A DNA stretch of 64,000 nucleotides, from the NCBI GenBank assembly GCA_963800415.1, contig CAWDBS010000035.1, positions 1-64,000 on the forward strand. Reading direction: 5' to 3'. Positions 16,466-26,120 of this stretch are shown here, one piece after another (positions within the stretch are counted from its first letter, which is position 1; each line of letters begins with the position of its first letter). The stretch comes from Palsa-504 sp963800415. Its GTDB lineage: Bacteria > Actinomycetota > Actinomycetes > Streptosporangiales > Streptosporangiaceae. The translations under genes and the position numbers were made by a program. The notes beneath the pieces are model-generated. The model had not been told where the DNA came from. It worked only from the letters and a program-made list of their open reading frames with translations, and searched no databases.

Positions 16466-16710
16466 GGCGCGGTCGGCCCAGTCCAGCCGGGGCCGGGGAT
16501 TGGTGCGGTGCAGCACGGCGACCTCGTGCCGTAGCACGAGCAGCTCAGCGTCTTTGGACGCCGACGACCGGCCCAACAGGACCAGCCAGCCGCAGAGTCG
16601 GACGAAGACGAGGTAGAGCAGGCGCAAGGACACGAATGATCATGATGCCTTACTGCGGACGCTGGTCATCGCCGCAGCTCACAGGACACGCAGACTTCTG
16701 GCACCCCACA
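16466..16710 (-). mobile_element. Truncated integrase-core IS (copy 3, 5' end only)
   Basis: On the minus strand MSLRLLYLVFVRLCGWLV to RLDWADRA, then homology stops at the junction with copy 2. The IS end TGTGGGGTGCCAGAA lies at 16696-16710. Only the first 55 codons remain. Confidence 0.75.
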
Positions 16711-16867
16711 AGGCCGAAATCCTGACCGGAAACAGAGCAGTATCCTCGGGCAGAGTCCAGCCATCCTCTGGCGCAATGCTGCCAGGGGCGGCGGGTGAGC
16801 TGCGGTAATACGTTAAGCGATTGCGCCATATGCTGGTGACGGGTAGCCGGGGGGATACGTGCTGTGG

Positions 16868-18292
16868 TCAGGCTGCGGGTGACTGCTCGCCGCGTTCCGG
16901 GCGGGGCGTCAGGGTGACGGTCATGCCGGGGCCGAGTTTTCCGGGCTGGCGGATCTTGTCGCGGGTCTTGCGCCCGGGGCCGGGCTGGTCGTGGTAGTCC
17001 GGTCCGAGCTCGATGTAGCGGAAGCCGGGGTCGGCGATGACGCGCCAGGCGATCTCGATGATGGTGCGGGATCCGGCGACGATGGCCTTCTGCTTGCCAC
17101 GCCTGCGGGCGTGGCGCCGGTACCGCGCGCCGGGGAAGGTGCCGGTCCTGGCGGCGGTCATGACCGCGACTCCGGTCGCGCCGCGCAGGCAGGGGTCGCC
17201 TTTGCCGGTGCGGCCGGCCTTGCTGGTGGCGCCGGACTGGATGGCGCGGGGAGTCAGCTTTGCCCAGGAGGCGGCGTGCCCGGGGGCAGGGAACCAGGTC
17301 ATGCCGGTGCCCAGCCCGGCGACGATGACCTGGGCGGCGCCGCGGCCGATTCCGGTGATCTCATCGAGCCTGGCGATGACGCCCAGGACCGGCTCGCCGC
17401 ATCCGGTGCACGGCCCGTCCGGCCCGGGCTGCCCGCAGCTCGTGCACACGCCGCCCAGGCCGGGCACGTTCTCCAGCTGGGCCCCGGTCCGCTCGTCCAG
17501 CTCGGTGATCTTGGCGGACAGGTCGCCGGTGAGCTCTAGCAGCATGCCGGTCCCGGAGCCGTGGATGTCGCGGAACCGGCCGGTCAGGGCCTCCTTCAGC
17601 TCGGCCTTGCTGGCGTGCAGCCGGTAATCGCCGAGCGCGGCCAGCGCGGCGGGGCTGCGCTCGCCGTCCGCCAGGGCCCGCAGGAACCGGCGGCCGCTGC
17701 CGCCCACCAGGTCCGAGATCACGCTGGAGACCTTCAGCAGCGCGTCCTCCAGGATCTTCTCGATCCGGTTCTGGTGACGGACCCGGTCATGAGCCAGGTT
17801 CGCCCGCAGCCGGGTCAGCGCCCGCAGGCCGCGGACGGGCTCCGGCGGCACGAACGAGCGGCGCAGCATGCCCCATTCACTCAGCTTGCACAGCCACACG
17901 CAGTCCAGCCGGCCGGTCTTGGACCGGCCGGGCAGGTGCCAGGCGTCGCGGGCGCTGGCCAGCTGCACCTCCAGGCCCGCCGCCTCCGCCAGGTAATACC
18001 AGATACGCCAGTAGCCGCTGGCAGACTCCAGCACCAGCCGCTCCACGCCCTGGCACACCAGGTGATCCATCAGCGCCACGACCGAGGCGAAGGTCGCGGT
18101 CACCTCCTGCACCTTCTGGGTCCGCCGCCCCGCCCGGGACTCATGCGGCAGCCGCAGGCACACCATCCCCGGGCCCTTGGCCACATCGACCGCCGCCGCC
18201 CGGCTGATCACCTGCACCGGCTCACCGGTCACCTCCGCGCCGGCATCGCCGGGCACCGGCGGTGACGCCGGCCTGCTCCTCGTCCTGGCCAT
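16868..18292 (-). CDS. IS110-family transposase with zinc-ribbon insertion
   Basis: About 474 residues from the ATG at 18292. The RuvC-like N-terminal domain shows the DEDD set: D in AAVDVAKG, E in LVLESASGYW, D residues in RSKTGRLDCVWLCKL. The C-terminal transposase_20 region with its Ser is around RIDEITGIGRG-like LDEITGIGRGAAQVIV to ARRRGKQKAIVAG. Between the domains sits CTSCGQPGPDGPCTGCG, two CxxC pairs likely to bind zinc. IS110 enzymes recombine DNA guided by a bridge RNA from the element's non-coding end. Element boundaries cannot be fixed because this family makes few duplications. Confidence 0.85.
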   Translation of the reverse strand: MARTRSRPASPPVPGDAGAEVTGEPVQVISRAAAVDVAKGPGMVCLRLPHESRAGRRTQKVQEVTATFASVVALMDHLVCQGVERLVLESASGYWRIWYYLAEAAGLEVQLASARDAWHLPGRSKTGRLDCVWLCKLSEWGMLRRSFVPPEPVRGLRALTRLRANLAHDRVRHQNRIEKILEDALLKVSSVISDLVGGSGRRFLRALADGERSPAALAALGDYRLHASKAELKEALTGRFRDIHGSGTGMLLELTGDLSAKITELDERTGAQLENVPGLGGVCTSCGQPGPDGPCTGCGEPVLGVIARLDEITGIGRGAAQVIVAGLGTGMTWFPAPGHAASWAKLTPRAIQSGATSKAGRTGKGDPCLRGATGVAVMTAARTGTFPGARYRRHARRRGKQKAIVAGSRTIIEIAWRVIADPGFRYIELGPDYHDQPGPGRKTRDKIRQPGKLGPGMTVTLTPRPERGEQSPAA

Positions 18293-18550
18293 GAACAACC
18301 ACACCCTTTCCTGGAAAGCGGCACGGTGAGGCTGCCCGGGGAACGAGAGGGGGAAAGCCGGATCTGATCGGCGCGCACGCAGCAGCAGTACCCAGCCCGC
18401 ACGATCGTCCCCAGCGCTCAGACTATTTTCCGGGCACGAAGGCTCCACGGATAGTTCCGGCGAGACGGGCAGCACGCCAGCACAATGCCCCATGATTCAC
18501 CGCCGTGCACGCCAGTCCGCGGTGAACCGGGACCAGACACCAGCTCCACC
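18293..18550 (-). ncRNA. Candidate bridge-RNA region of IS110 element
   Basis: About 260 non-coding bases lie upstream of the IS110 transposase, between its start and the left end of the IS3 element. In IS110-group elements this left non-coding end encodes the bridge RNA. I have not resolved loops or the core dinucleotide; the call is by position only. Confidence 0.3.
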
Positions 18551-18627
18551 GCCCGGTACACCTGGAGGCCCGTCACTTCGGTGGACAGTGGGCACACTAG
18601 TATCACTGGTCTCAGGAGGAACCCCCG

Positions 18628-18924
18628 ATGGTGACGAAGTACCAGAAGTTCGGCGACGGCTATAAGGCCGAGGCTGTGAAACTTTACCGGGAGTCAAATC
18701 AGTCGATCGCGGAGACGGCGAGAAATCTCGGGCTGAAAGAATCGACCCTGGCTAACTGGGTTAAGAAGGACAAGGATAATGAGGCAGCCGGGGCGGGCGA
18801 GGCGCCGCTGACACCGGCGGAGCGGACGCGGATCAAGGAGCTGGAGGCGGACGTCCGGCGCCTTAACATGGAGAACGCGTTCCTGAAAAAAGCGAGTGCG
18901 TACTTCGCGAGCCAAAACCTCTGA
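18628..18924 (+). CDS. IS3-family OrfA (HTH)
   Basis: 98 residues: YKAEAVKLYRESNQSIAETA and LGLKESTLANWVKK form the HTH, followed by a leucine-zipper segment (IKELEADVRRLNMENAFLKK) ending ASAYFASQ. OrfA binds the inverted repeats and is normally fused to OrfB by programmed -1 frameshifting. The OrfB frame overlaps at 18924. AGGAGGAA precedes the start. Intact. Confidence 0.88.
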   Translation: MVTKYQKFGDGYKAEAVKLYRESNQSIAETARNLGLKESTLANWVKKDKDNEAAGAGEAPLTPAERTRIKELEADVRRLNMENAFLKKASAYFASQNL

Positions 18925-18996
18925 AGTTCTTGTTTATTCATGAGGTAGTGGAGGAGCAGCGGCGGCTGCCTCCCGGAGTGCGCTTTCCAGTCCATT

Positions 18997-19917
18997 GAAC
19001 GTTATTCAAAACCCCATGTGAGCGAGAAGAAGAACAATCCGCGGGCGGCATCATACGCGTCGTGATAGGTGCGGTACGGGCGCCGGTAGTCAGTGTGGAG
19101 AATCCGCCAGGATTTGAAATGTGCAACAAGCCTTTCAACTGGCGCCCGCAGTGACGAGACATCGGCGTTGTATTTCTTCTCCCATGCAGCAAGCTCGCCG
19201 CGCGGCGGTTTCTTGCGCGGGGTGACCATCCCGCTGCCCTGATATCCCTTGTCGCCGATTCCTCCGCCAGAGTTCCGGATGATCTCCGCGACCGGCGTGC
19301 TGGCGAACGCGGCTGCGTCATGGGTTTTCCCTGGAAGCGGATCAGAAATGTAAATCGCGTTCCCGTTAAGCAGGCACACCAGTTGCGCGTTGAACCCGGT
19401 GGTGCCGTGCTTGCGGCTCCACAGCTCGTGGTGCTCCTCGTAGGACCAGCAGGGAGTGATGGTGCCATCGACCAGGCACACCCGGCCGCTGGCCATCTCG
19501 ATGGCATCTTCCGCGGCAGGGACGAACTCCTCCAGGACCGCTTTGACTATCGGCACGAGCGTTGTCACGATCCGCGATACCGTCGGCTGCGAGACGTTTC
19601 TCATGTCGCCCAGGAATTCCTGGGTTCCGTTCTGCCGGAGATACATGCACGCGATCTCCACCGCCGCATACAGCCCGCATGATTTCGGCCGCCCGGTTCC
19701 TTTACGCCAGGGATCTGCCAGCGCTTGGCTGACGCGGCAGGTGAGTTCTTGCATCTGCGAGAGCATTAAGCCTGTAGTACGATAGTACCGCAACGGTTCT
19801 CCTGGGCATGGGAATTCTTTGGAGGGAACTCTCCATTTTTCCAGGGGAACCGTTGTTATTTACAGCGACACGCCGGAGCCGAGGTGCTTCAATTATTGAA
19901 GGTTTTGAATAACGTTC
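18997..19917 (-). mobile_element. IS5-family (ISL2-like) element with 3-bp target duplication
   Basis: Perfect 17-bp inverted repeats, GAACGTTATTCAAAACC at 18997 and its complement ending 19917, flanked by ATT at 18994-18996 and 19918-19920. ATT fits the ANT target of the ISL2 group. 921 bp with one transposase gene on the minus strand. Confidence 0.9.
19002..19793 (-). CDS. IS5-family transposase (DDE_Tnp_4 type)
   Basis: 263 residues. An N-terminal HTH segment (VSQPTVSRIVTTLVPIVK) precedes the DDE domain: D in VCLVDGTITPC, D in SDPLPGKTHDAAAF region, and an E after the C-terminal RAPVERLVAHFK. GGIGDKGYQGSGMVTPRKKP is the conserved block between them. The frame fills most of the element and appears intact. 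It stops a few bases inside the left inverted repeat. Confidence 0.85.
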   Translation of the reverse strand: MRYYRTTGLMLSQMQELTCRVSQALADPWRKGTGRPKSCGLYAAVEIACMYLRQNGTQEFLGDMRNVSQPTVSRIVTTLVPIVKAVLEEFVPAAEDAIEMASGRVCLVDGTITPCWSYEEHHELWSRKHGTTGFNAQLVCLLNGNAIYISDPLPGKTHDAAAFASTPVAEIIRNSGGGIGDKGYQGSGMVTPRKKPPRGELAAWEKKYNADVSSLRAPVERLVAHFKSWRILHTDYRRPYRTYHDAYDAARGLFFFSLTWGFE

Positions 19918-20936
19918 ATTTTATGTGCCGCATGCTTGAAGTGACGCGGCAGGGATATTACGAATGGAGGAAGCGGCCGGTCTCGGCGCATGATGGGAAG
20001 GATGCTGAGCTGACCGCGCGGATCAGGTACCTGCATGAGGAAAAGCATAAGAGCCGGGCTGGCGTCGAGCGGATCTTGTGGGACTTGCAGGAGGAGGGGC
20101 ACGTCACCTCCGAGCGCCGGGTGCGCCGCCTGGCGCGGGCCGCGGGCCTGCAGTGCGTGCACCCCGGCCCGTCAGCGAGGACGACCGTGCAGGACAGCAA
20201 GGTGACCAGCGGCCTGGTGGACCTGGTGGACCGCCACTTCACCGCCCCCCAGCCGGACCAGCTCTGGGTCGGTGACATTACCTATATCTGGACGTATTCT
20301 GGTTTCGCGTACCTGGCGACGCTTATCGATATGTGCTCGAATAAGGTCGTCGGCTGGGCCGTCGGCGACCATATGCGTACCGAGCTGGTAATGGAGGCCC
20401 TGGGAAATGCGCTGGCGGCCCGCCGGCCGGGGGCAGGCGAGCTTATCGTGCACCATGACCGCGGCTCCCAGTACACCTCGGGAATATACCGGGACCGCCT
20501 TTTTGCCGAGGAAATTATACCGTCGGTCGGCCACACCGGTATCTGTTACGACAACGCTTCGGCAGAATCGTTCAACGCGACCATCAAGAAGGAGCTGATC
20601 TATCAGCACGTATGGCGTGACGCGGACGAGGTCAGGACCGCCGTGTTCGGCTACATCGAGCAATATTACAATCGCGTACGGAAGCAGCGCCGGCTCGGCA
20701 AGATAAGCCCGGGAGATTACGAGAGAAAGCTTGACAACCGGGCACCAAAATCGGCATAATAAAGGTGTCCACGAAAATGCCCGGTACACCTTAAGCTGAG
20801 AACGCCGCGGCGCGGCCGGCGGCCGGGCAGCACACTCGCGCACGCCACCCGCGCCGCGGCCACCGTACCCCGCCACGCCAGCCCACCCGGGACGGGACGC
20901 GGACAAGTTTCGTGGCCACCTAACGCCACCCAGACC

Positions 20937-21075
20937 CGTTGACTATTTTCGAGCGGCACACGTGTCAGATCCGCCGAAAACCGGTCCTGAGCGGCCTGAT
21001 CAACGAATACGAGCGAGCCGCCTGAAAACCGAGAAGGCCCAGGTCAAAGCCGGAATCCTATTTTCGAGCGGCACA
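20937..21075 (+). mobile_element. Scars of integrase-core IS elements
   Basis: 20966-21024 encodes QIRRKPVLSGLINEYERAA and a stop, the C-terminus of this transposase family. ATTTTCGAGCGGCACA follows at 21060-21075 as an IS end. A second copy of that end (ATTTTCGAGCGGCACA at 20944-20959) lies just before, so two right ends stand in tandem. Confidence 0.65.
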
Positions 21076-21135
21076 TGATCGCTTCCTTAATCGCGGTGCG
21101 CGTCCTCCCTCCGCCCACGGCCAACAGGTGGAGAA

Positions 21136-24100
21136 TTACGTTTTGGCCGGAAATTCTTTTGACGCGTCCAGGACGGCGAGGCCAATACTTTCGGCGATCG
21201 GCTTATCATGAGAATTCCCCAAGAAAACGTTGACTAGGTCGATCGAGGTGCTGAGAGGCCAGAGTCGCCAGCGAGCCAACTCGGCCAGCATGCCCCTCCT
21301 GGTCAGGGCATGGATTCGAGCGGCCACTTCGCTGCGCTGCCGGTCGTCGGAGATGGTCTGGGTCACGGCCAGGGCCTGCTCGATCAGCGCCGGATCCCCC
21401 CGGGCGGCGCCGGCCAGCCGCCCGGCGACAGCGGCCAGCGCGCCGCCGCGCGCCTGATCATCGGAAATAGCCTCGGCCACGGCCACCGCCCGCTCGATCA
21501 ACGCCTGATCCCCCCGGGCGGCGCCGGCCAGCCGCCCGGCGACAGCGGCCAGCGCGCCGCCGCGTCCAAAATCGCCTGGGATGGTTTCGGCCACGGCAAT
21601 GACCCGCTCGATCAACGCCTGATCCCCCCGGGCGGCGGCGGCCAGCCGCCCGGCGATAGCGGCCAGCGCGCCGCCGCGCGCTTGATCATCGGAAATGGTC
21701 TCGGCCACGGCCAGGGCACGTTCGATCAACGCCGGGTCCACGGGATCGACACCGGCCAGCCGCTCGACGATAGCGGCCAGCGTCGCGCTGTATTGCTCCT
21801 CGCCTGGGATGGTTTCGGCCACGGCCAGGGCCTGCTCGATCAGCGCCCCGGCGCGGGGCGGATCTATAGCGGCCAGCCGCCCGGCGATACCAGCTAGCGC
21901 GCCGCCGCGCGCCTGATCATCGGAAATAGCCTCGGCCACGGCCACCGCCCGCTCGATCAACGCCGGGTCCACGGCACCAGCCGCGGCCAGCCACACGGCG
22001 ATACCAGCTAGCGCGCCGCCACGCGCCTGATCATCGGAAATGGTCTCGGCCACCGCCAGGGCGCGCTCGATCAACGCCGGGTCCCCCGGGACGGCGCCGG
22101 CCAGCCGCCCGGCGACAGCGGCCAGCGCGCGGCCGCGCGCCTGATCGTCGGGGGCGGCGTCGGCCACGGCCAAGGCACGCTCGATCAGCGCCGGGTCCAC
22201 GGGATCGACACCGGCCAGCCGCTCGGCGATACCAGCCAGCGCCCCGCTGCGCTCCTGATCGCCGGGGATGGTCCCCGCCACGGCCGCCGCCCGCTCGATC
22301 AGCGCCGGGTCCACGGGATCGACACCGGCCAGCCGCTCGGCGATACCAGCCAGCGCCCCGCTGCGCTCCTGATCGCCGGGGATGGTCCCCGCCACGGCCA
22401 CCGCCCGCTCGATCAAAGCTGCTGCCCGCGCCGGATCGATGACAGCCAGCCGCTCGGCGATACCAGCCAGCGCCCCGCTGCGCTCCTGATCGCCGGGGAT
22501 GGTCCCCGCCACGGCCACCGCCCGCTCGATCAGCGCCGGGTCCACGGGATCGACACCGGCCAGCCGCTCGGCGATACCAGCCAGCGCCCCGCTGCGCTCC
22601 TGATCGCCGGGGATGGTCCCCGCCACGGCCACCGCCCGCTCGATCAAAGCTGCTGCCCGCGCCGGATCGATGACAGCCAGCCGCTCGGCGATATCGGCCA
22701 ACGCGCCAGTGCGCCAAAAGTCGCCGGGGACGGTATCGGCCACCTCCACTGCCCGCTCGATCAGCGCCGGGTCCACGGGATCAACACCGGCCAGCCGCCG
22801 GACGATAGCGGTCAGCGTCCAGCCGCGCTGCCAGTTGTTGGGGATGGTCCCCGCCACGGCCACCGCCCGCTCGATCAGCGCCGGGTCCACGGGATCGACA
22901 CCGGCCAGCTTCCGGACGATACCGTCCAACGCATTGCTGCGGCCCTCGTCGCGGGGGATCCTCCCAGCCACGGCCACTGCCCGCTCGAGCAGCACCGGGT
23001 CCCGCGGGTCGGCGCCGGCCAGCCGCTCGGCGATGGTGGCCAGCGTGCCAATACGTTTCTGATCGCCAGGGAAAGTCCCGGTCATACCCCATGCCCGCTC
23101 GATCAGGGCCGCGGCCTGGACCGGATCGATGACGGCCAGCCGCCTGGCGATACCGGCCAGGGCATCGCTGCGCCGCCAGTCGTAGGGGATGGTTTCGGCC
23201 ACGGCGAGGGCCCGCTCGATCAGGGCCCGGTCCACGGGATCGACGCCGGCCAGCCGCCCGGCGATACCCGCCAGGGCATCGCTGCGTCCCTGAGGGTCCG
23301 CAATGGTCCCAGCCACGGCCACCGCCCGCTCGATCAGTGCCGCGGCCTGGACCGGATCGATGACGGCCAGCCGCCCGGCGATACCGGCCAGGGCATCGCT
23401 GCGCCGCCAGTCGTAGGGGATGGTTTCGGCCACGGCGAGGGCCCGCTCGATCAGCGCCGGGTCCACGGGATCGACACCGGCCAGCTTCTGGACGATACCG
23501 GCCAGCGCCCAGCTGCGCTCGTGATCGCGGGGGATGGTCCCTGCCACGGCCGCCGCACGCTCTATCAAAGCTGCGGTCCAGGCCGGATCGATGACAGCCA
23601 GCCGCTCGGCGATACCGGCCAGCGCGCCGCTGCGGTCCTGAGGGTCGGGGATGGTCTCGGCCAGGGCTACCGCCCGCTCAATTAGCGCTGGGTCTACGGG
23701 ATCGACGCTGGCCAGCCGCTCGGCGATACCGGCCAGCGCCCGGCCGCGCTCGAAGTAGTCGAGGATGGTCCCTGCCACGGCCGCCGCACGCTCTATCAAA
23801 GCTGCGGTCCAGGCCGGATCGATGACAGCCAGCCGCTCGGCGATACCGGCCAGCGCGCCGCTGCGGTCCTGAGGGTCGGGGATGGTCTCGGCCAGGGCTA
23901 CCGCCCGCTCAATCAGCGCTGGGTCTACGGGATCGACGCTGGCCAGCCGCTCGGCGATACCGGCCAGCGCGCCGCCGCGCCCCTGGGCATCGGGGATGGT
24001 CCCGGCCACCGCTAGGGCCCGCTCGATCAAGAAGCGGGTGTCGAGCCGGTCCGCGGCCGAGCGCAGGACCGCCGGGATGGCCCAGCCAGCCCGCGGATGC

Positions 24101-26118
24101 TGGCCGGCCTGGGTGATCACGGCGATTGGATCACCCACCACCGCCATGGTCATGAGCACGGGGATGGGAAGCTCGCCGATCAGGGCCCTGACGTGGGCCG
24201 CGAAAAGCCAGGCCCGCACGGCGTGGTAGAGGGCGTCGGGCGCCTGGGCGAGAGCGGCGTGGCCGTAATGGTCAAGTGCGGCGAGGAACACGGCGTCTGA
24301 GCCTGTGGCAACTTGGAAGGCGCTGCGCCATTTGGCAGTAGGCAGAGCCTTCAGCCTGTCCCAGGCCCCCGCGGCCACCAGGTGGTGGGCAAGCCACTCC
24401 GCCCTGTCCCGCGTGAGCTCTCCGGGGCTGCCGTCGCCGAGCATGCATAGCCCGGCTAGTCGCTGGTGGACTGGCTGGTGGCGGGCATCGTCGGGGCGGC
24501 CGTGTTTATGGTGCAGCCATGCCGTGATGAGGTCGTGCAACTCGATTGTGAGCCCGTCCCCCCGTACTGGCTGGGCAACGCCGGCCCGCGCCAGCAGCTT
24601 GATCTCCTTTCGGGTCGCGTTCGGTGAGGTCTCCCAAAGGTCGTCGAGCATGGGCCGGGTGATCACCGCGCCGGGCAGATAGATCGCCAGCAGCTCAAAG
24701 CGCGCCCGGCGCTCAAGCCCGAGCCAGTCCAGCGAGCGGCGCACCAAGACCTCGACCGAACGGGGCGCCGGGCCCTCGCCAGTGTGCTCCAACTCGTCGA
24801 GCATGGTCGGATCACCGGGAAACTCTGCCCGGAGAGCCTCGGCCCGATCGATGAGCACGTCTGACTCCGTCCCGTCAGATGGTGAGTTGTCGTCGTCGCC
24901 GAGCCCCCAGCTGAGCTCATCGTCGCGGTGGATCTCGGCCGCAGCCAAGGTCAGCAACAGCGGCCACCGGAACAGCGTCTCGGCCAGGCCGGCAAAGGCG
25001 CGGTCGAGCTGCTCGCCACGGGCAATGCCACGAGCGAGGATCTCGATAGCCTCCTCCCGGCCGACCGCGCCTGCCGACACGGCCACGGCGCCCGGCACCG
25101 AGACCCCCCTGGTGGTGGCCAGGACCGTCACGGTGGGCGCGAGGCTGGCCCGCAGCGTGCCCAGTAGCTCTCGATCCCAGACGTCGTCCACGATCAGCAG
25201 CAGCCGATGGCCAGCGAGCACGTCCGCCAAATGCCGGTCCCGGTAGCCCAGGGTTTCCTGCAGCTGCCGGGCCACACCATCGGCCGTCGCTCCCTGGCCG
25301 GCCCTGAGCATGACAATCCCGTCGGTGAACTCGGCCCACACCCGCACATCATCAGCGACCTGACGGGCCAGCACGGTCTTCCCCACCCCGCCAGGGCCAC
25401 GCAACACCACCAGGCCAGCGCCGACCTCCCCGCCCTCGGTGCCAATGACCTGGCCGACCGCCTCATCGAGCAGACCCGGGCGCATCACCATGCCCGGCGG
25501 CAGCAGCCCCACACCGAACCGAAGCGGCCGGGCAGCCTGCACCGGCAGGCCATTAGCAGTGATGACATCACCGATGGGCACGGCATACAGCACATTCGAC
25601 GCCGCCCGCCGCTCCCCCAGCGCCACCGGCGTGCGCAGCGGCTTTTGCTCCACCAGCAGGGCCAGCACAGCGCGGCCCAGTGCGTCCAACACCGCACCGC
25701 CGGAGTAACCCCCGAAATCACCCAGCTGCTCATCGACCTCCAGTTGCACCACGTCAACGGGCTGGCGGTTGGCGTTTTGAATCGTCATCCGGGCAGTGGC
25801 AATTGTTCCGTGCAACCGCGGGTCGTTCCCGCCCGCCGGAGGCGACTCCACTTGCCATTTCGCTCCCCGCACCGCGGCAGACGTGGGGAAGAACTCCCCC
25901 ACGTCGCTCACCAGCCACAAGATCGCGGCATCATGGCCGACGTCAGGCTCCACCCGCCCCACCCCGACAGCCTCACCACCAGCCGGGACATAAACCACGG
26001 GCTGGTCGTCGCGGTCGCGAACCACGTGGTGGGCGGTGACCACCAGCCGGGGACCCAGAGCAAAACCGGCGCCGCGGTCCCGGCCCCCCACCAGTATCCG
26101 GCCCAGCTGACCCGCCAT
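21136..26118 (-). CDS. Trypsin-like protease/NB-ARC ATPase/24-repeat solenoid protein
   Basis: 1,660 residues from the ATG at 26118, chosen because the upstream gene stops two bases before it. Residues 1-190 are a trypsin-like serine protease: H31 in VVTAHHVV, D63 in GHDAAILWL, S139 in GGYSGGAV. Residues 215-560 are an NB-ARC STAND ATPase: Walker A GPGGVGKT (241-248), Walker B LLLIVDDVW (307-314), TTR (335-337), a GLPL-like FRWPLLLTLA and an MHD-like LHDL. Residues about 560-690 are a helical linker. Residues 692-1610 are about 24 helical repeats of 38-39 residues (DPALIER..AVA.TIP..ERS.ALAGIAERLA). The layout fits a receptor that senses through the repeats, switches with ATP and releases protease activity. 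Related architectures are known from bacterial conflict systems; function here is inferred. Confidence 0.9.
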   Translation of the reverse strand: MAGQLGRILVGGRDRGAGFALGPRLVVTAHHVVRDRDDQPVVYVPAGGEAVGVGRVEPDVGHDAAILWLVSDVGEFFPTSAAVRGAKWQVESPPAGGNDPRLHGTIATARMTIQNANRQPVDVVQLEVDEQLGDFGGYSGGAVLDALGRAVLALLVEQKPLRTPVALGERRAASNVLYAVPIGDVITANGLPVQAARPLRFGVGLLPPGMVMRPGLLDEAVGQVIGTEGGEVGAGLVVLRGPGGVGKTVLARQVADDVRVWAEFTDGIVMLRAGQGATADGVARQLQETLGYRDRHLADVLAGHRLLLIVDDVWDRELLGTLRASLAPTVTVLATTRGVSVPGAVAVSAGAVGREEAIEILARGIARGEQLDRAFAGLAETLFRWPLLLTLAAAEIHRDDELSWGLGDDDNSPSDGTESDVLIDRAEALRAEFPGDPTMLDELEHTGEGPAPRSVEVLVRRSLDWLGLERRARFELLAIYLPGAVITRPMLDDLWETSPNATRKEIKLLARAGVAQPVRGDGLTIELHDLITAWLHHKHGRPDDARHQPVHQRLAGLCMLGDGSPGELTRDRAEWLAHHLVAAGAWDRLKALPTAKWRSAFQVATGSDAVFLAALDHYGHAALAQAPDALYHAVRAWLFAAHVRALIGELPIPVLMTMAVVGDPIAVITQAGQHPRAGWAIPAVLRSAADRLDTRFLIERALAVAGTIPDAQGRGGALAGIAERLASVDPVDPALIERAVALAETIPDPQDRSGALAGIAERLAVIDPAWTAALIERAAAVAGTILDYFERGRALAGIAERLASVDPVDPALIERAVALAETIPDPQDRSGALAGIAERLAVIDPAWTAALIERAAAVAGTIPRDHERSWALAGIVQKLAGVDPVDPALIERALAVAETIPYDWRRSDALAGIAGRLAVIDPVQAAALIERAVAVAGTIADPQGRSDALAGIAGRLAGVDPVDRALIERALAVAETIPYDWRRSDALAGIARRLAVIDPVQAAALIERAWGMTGTFPGDQKRIGTLATIAERLAGADPRDPVLLERAVAVAGRIPRDEGRSNALDGIVRKLAGVDPVDPALIERAVAVAGTIPNNWQRGWTLTAIVRRLAGVDPVDPALIERAVEVADTVPGDFWRTGALADIAERLAVIDPARAAALIERAVAVAGTIPGDQERSGALAGIAERLAGVDPVDPALIERAVAVAGTIPGDQERSGALAGIAERLAVIDPARAAALIERAVAVAGTIPGDQERSGALAGIAERLAGVDPVDPALIERAAAVAGTIPGDQERSGALAGIAERLAGVDPVDPALIERALAVADAAPDDQARGRALAAVAGRLAGAVPGDPALIERALAVAETISDDQARGGALAGIAVWLAAAGAVDPALIERAVAVAEAISDDQARGGALAGIAGRLAAIDPPRAGALIEQALAVAETIPGEEQYSATLAAIVERLAGVDPVDPALIERALAVAETISDDQARGGALAAIAGRLAAAARGDQALIERVIAVAETIPGDFGRGGALAAVAGRLAGAARGDQALIERAVAVAEAISDDQARGGALAAVAGRLAGAARGDPALIEQALAVTQTISDDRQRSEVAARIHALTRRGMLAELARWRLWPLSTSIDLVNVFLGNSHDKPIAESIGLAVLDASKEFPAKT
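21288..24045 (-). repeat. Array of about 24 units of 114/117 bp coding repeats
   Basis: The units encode two-helix repeats and often alternate between a 38-residue type (DPVDPALIER) and a 39-residue type (DPARAAALIER or DPVQAAALIER). Units around 22198-22720 are almost identical at DNA level, whereas outer units differ. That pattern suggests recent duplication or gene conversion in the middle. Confidence 0.9.
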
Positions 26119-26120
26119 TG

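Larger units (their letters stand above)
18924..20759 (+). pseudogene. IS3-family OrfB interrupted by IS5-type element
   Basis: The first 24 codons (KFLFIHEVVEEQRRLPPGVR...) end at 18996 and the rest resumes at 19921. Removing 18997-19920 rejoins the frame exactly as RFPVHFMCRMLEVTRQGYYE. The C-terminal part has the rve triad: D in WVGDITYI, D in IVHHDRGSQYTS, E in NASAESFNATIKKEL. It ends at 20759. The reconstruction shows a clean recent insertion. The downstream part alone could start at an internal codon but would lack the N-terminus. Confidence 0.88.
18563..20788 (+). mobile_element. IS3-family element (IS51/IS407-like), interrupted
   Basis: Imperfect inverted ends TGGAGGCCCGTCACTTCG (18563) and the complement of ATGCCCGGTACA (to 20788), both with a GTGGACA motif near them. 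It contains OrfA and OrfB and carries an IS5-type element inside OrfB. The sequence CCCGGTACACC occurs immediately before the left end and again at the right end. It may be a target duplication or the trace of a tandem copy. Confidence 0.7.

Noticed and set aside
21288..24045. CRISPR-like or satellite array
   Set aside because: Units are 114/117 bp, in frame, and encode one protein; no short palindromic repeat with unique spacers.
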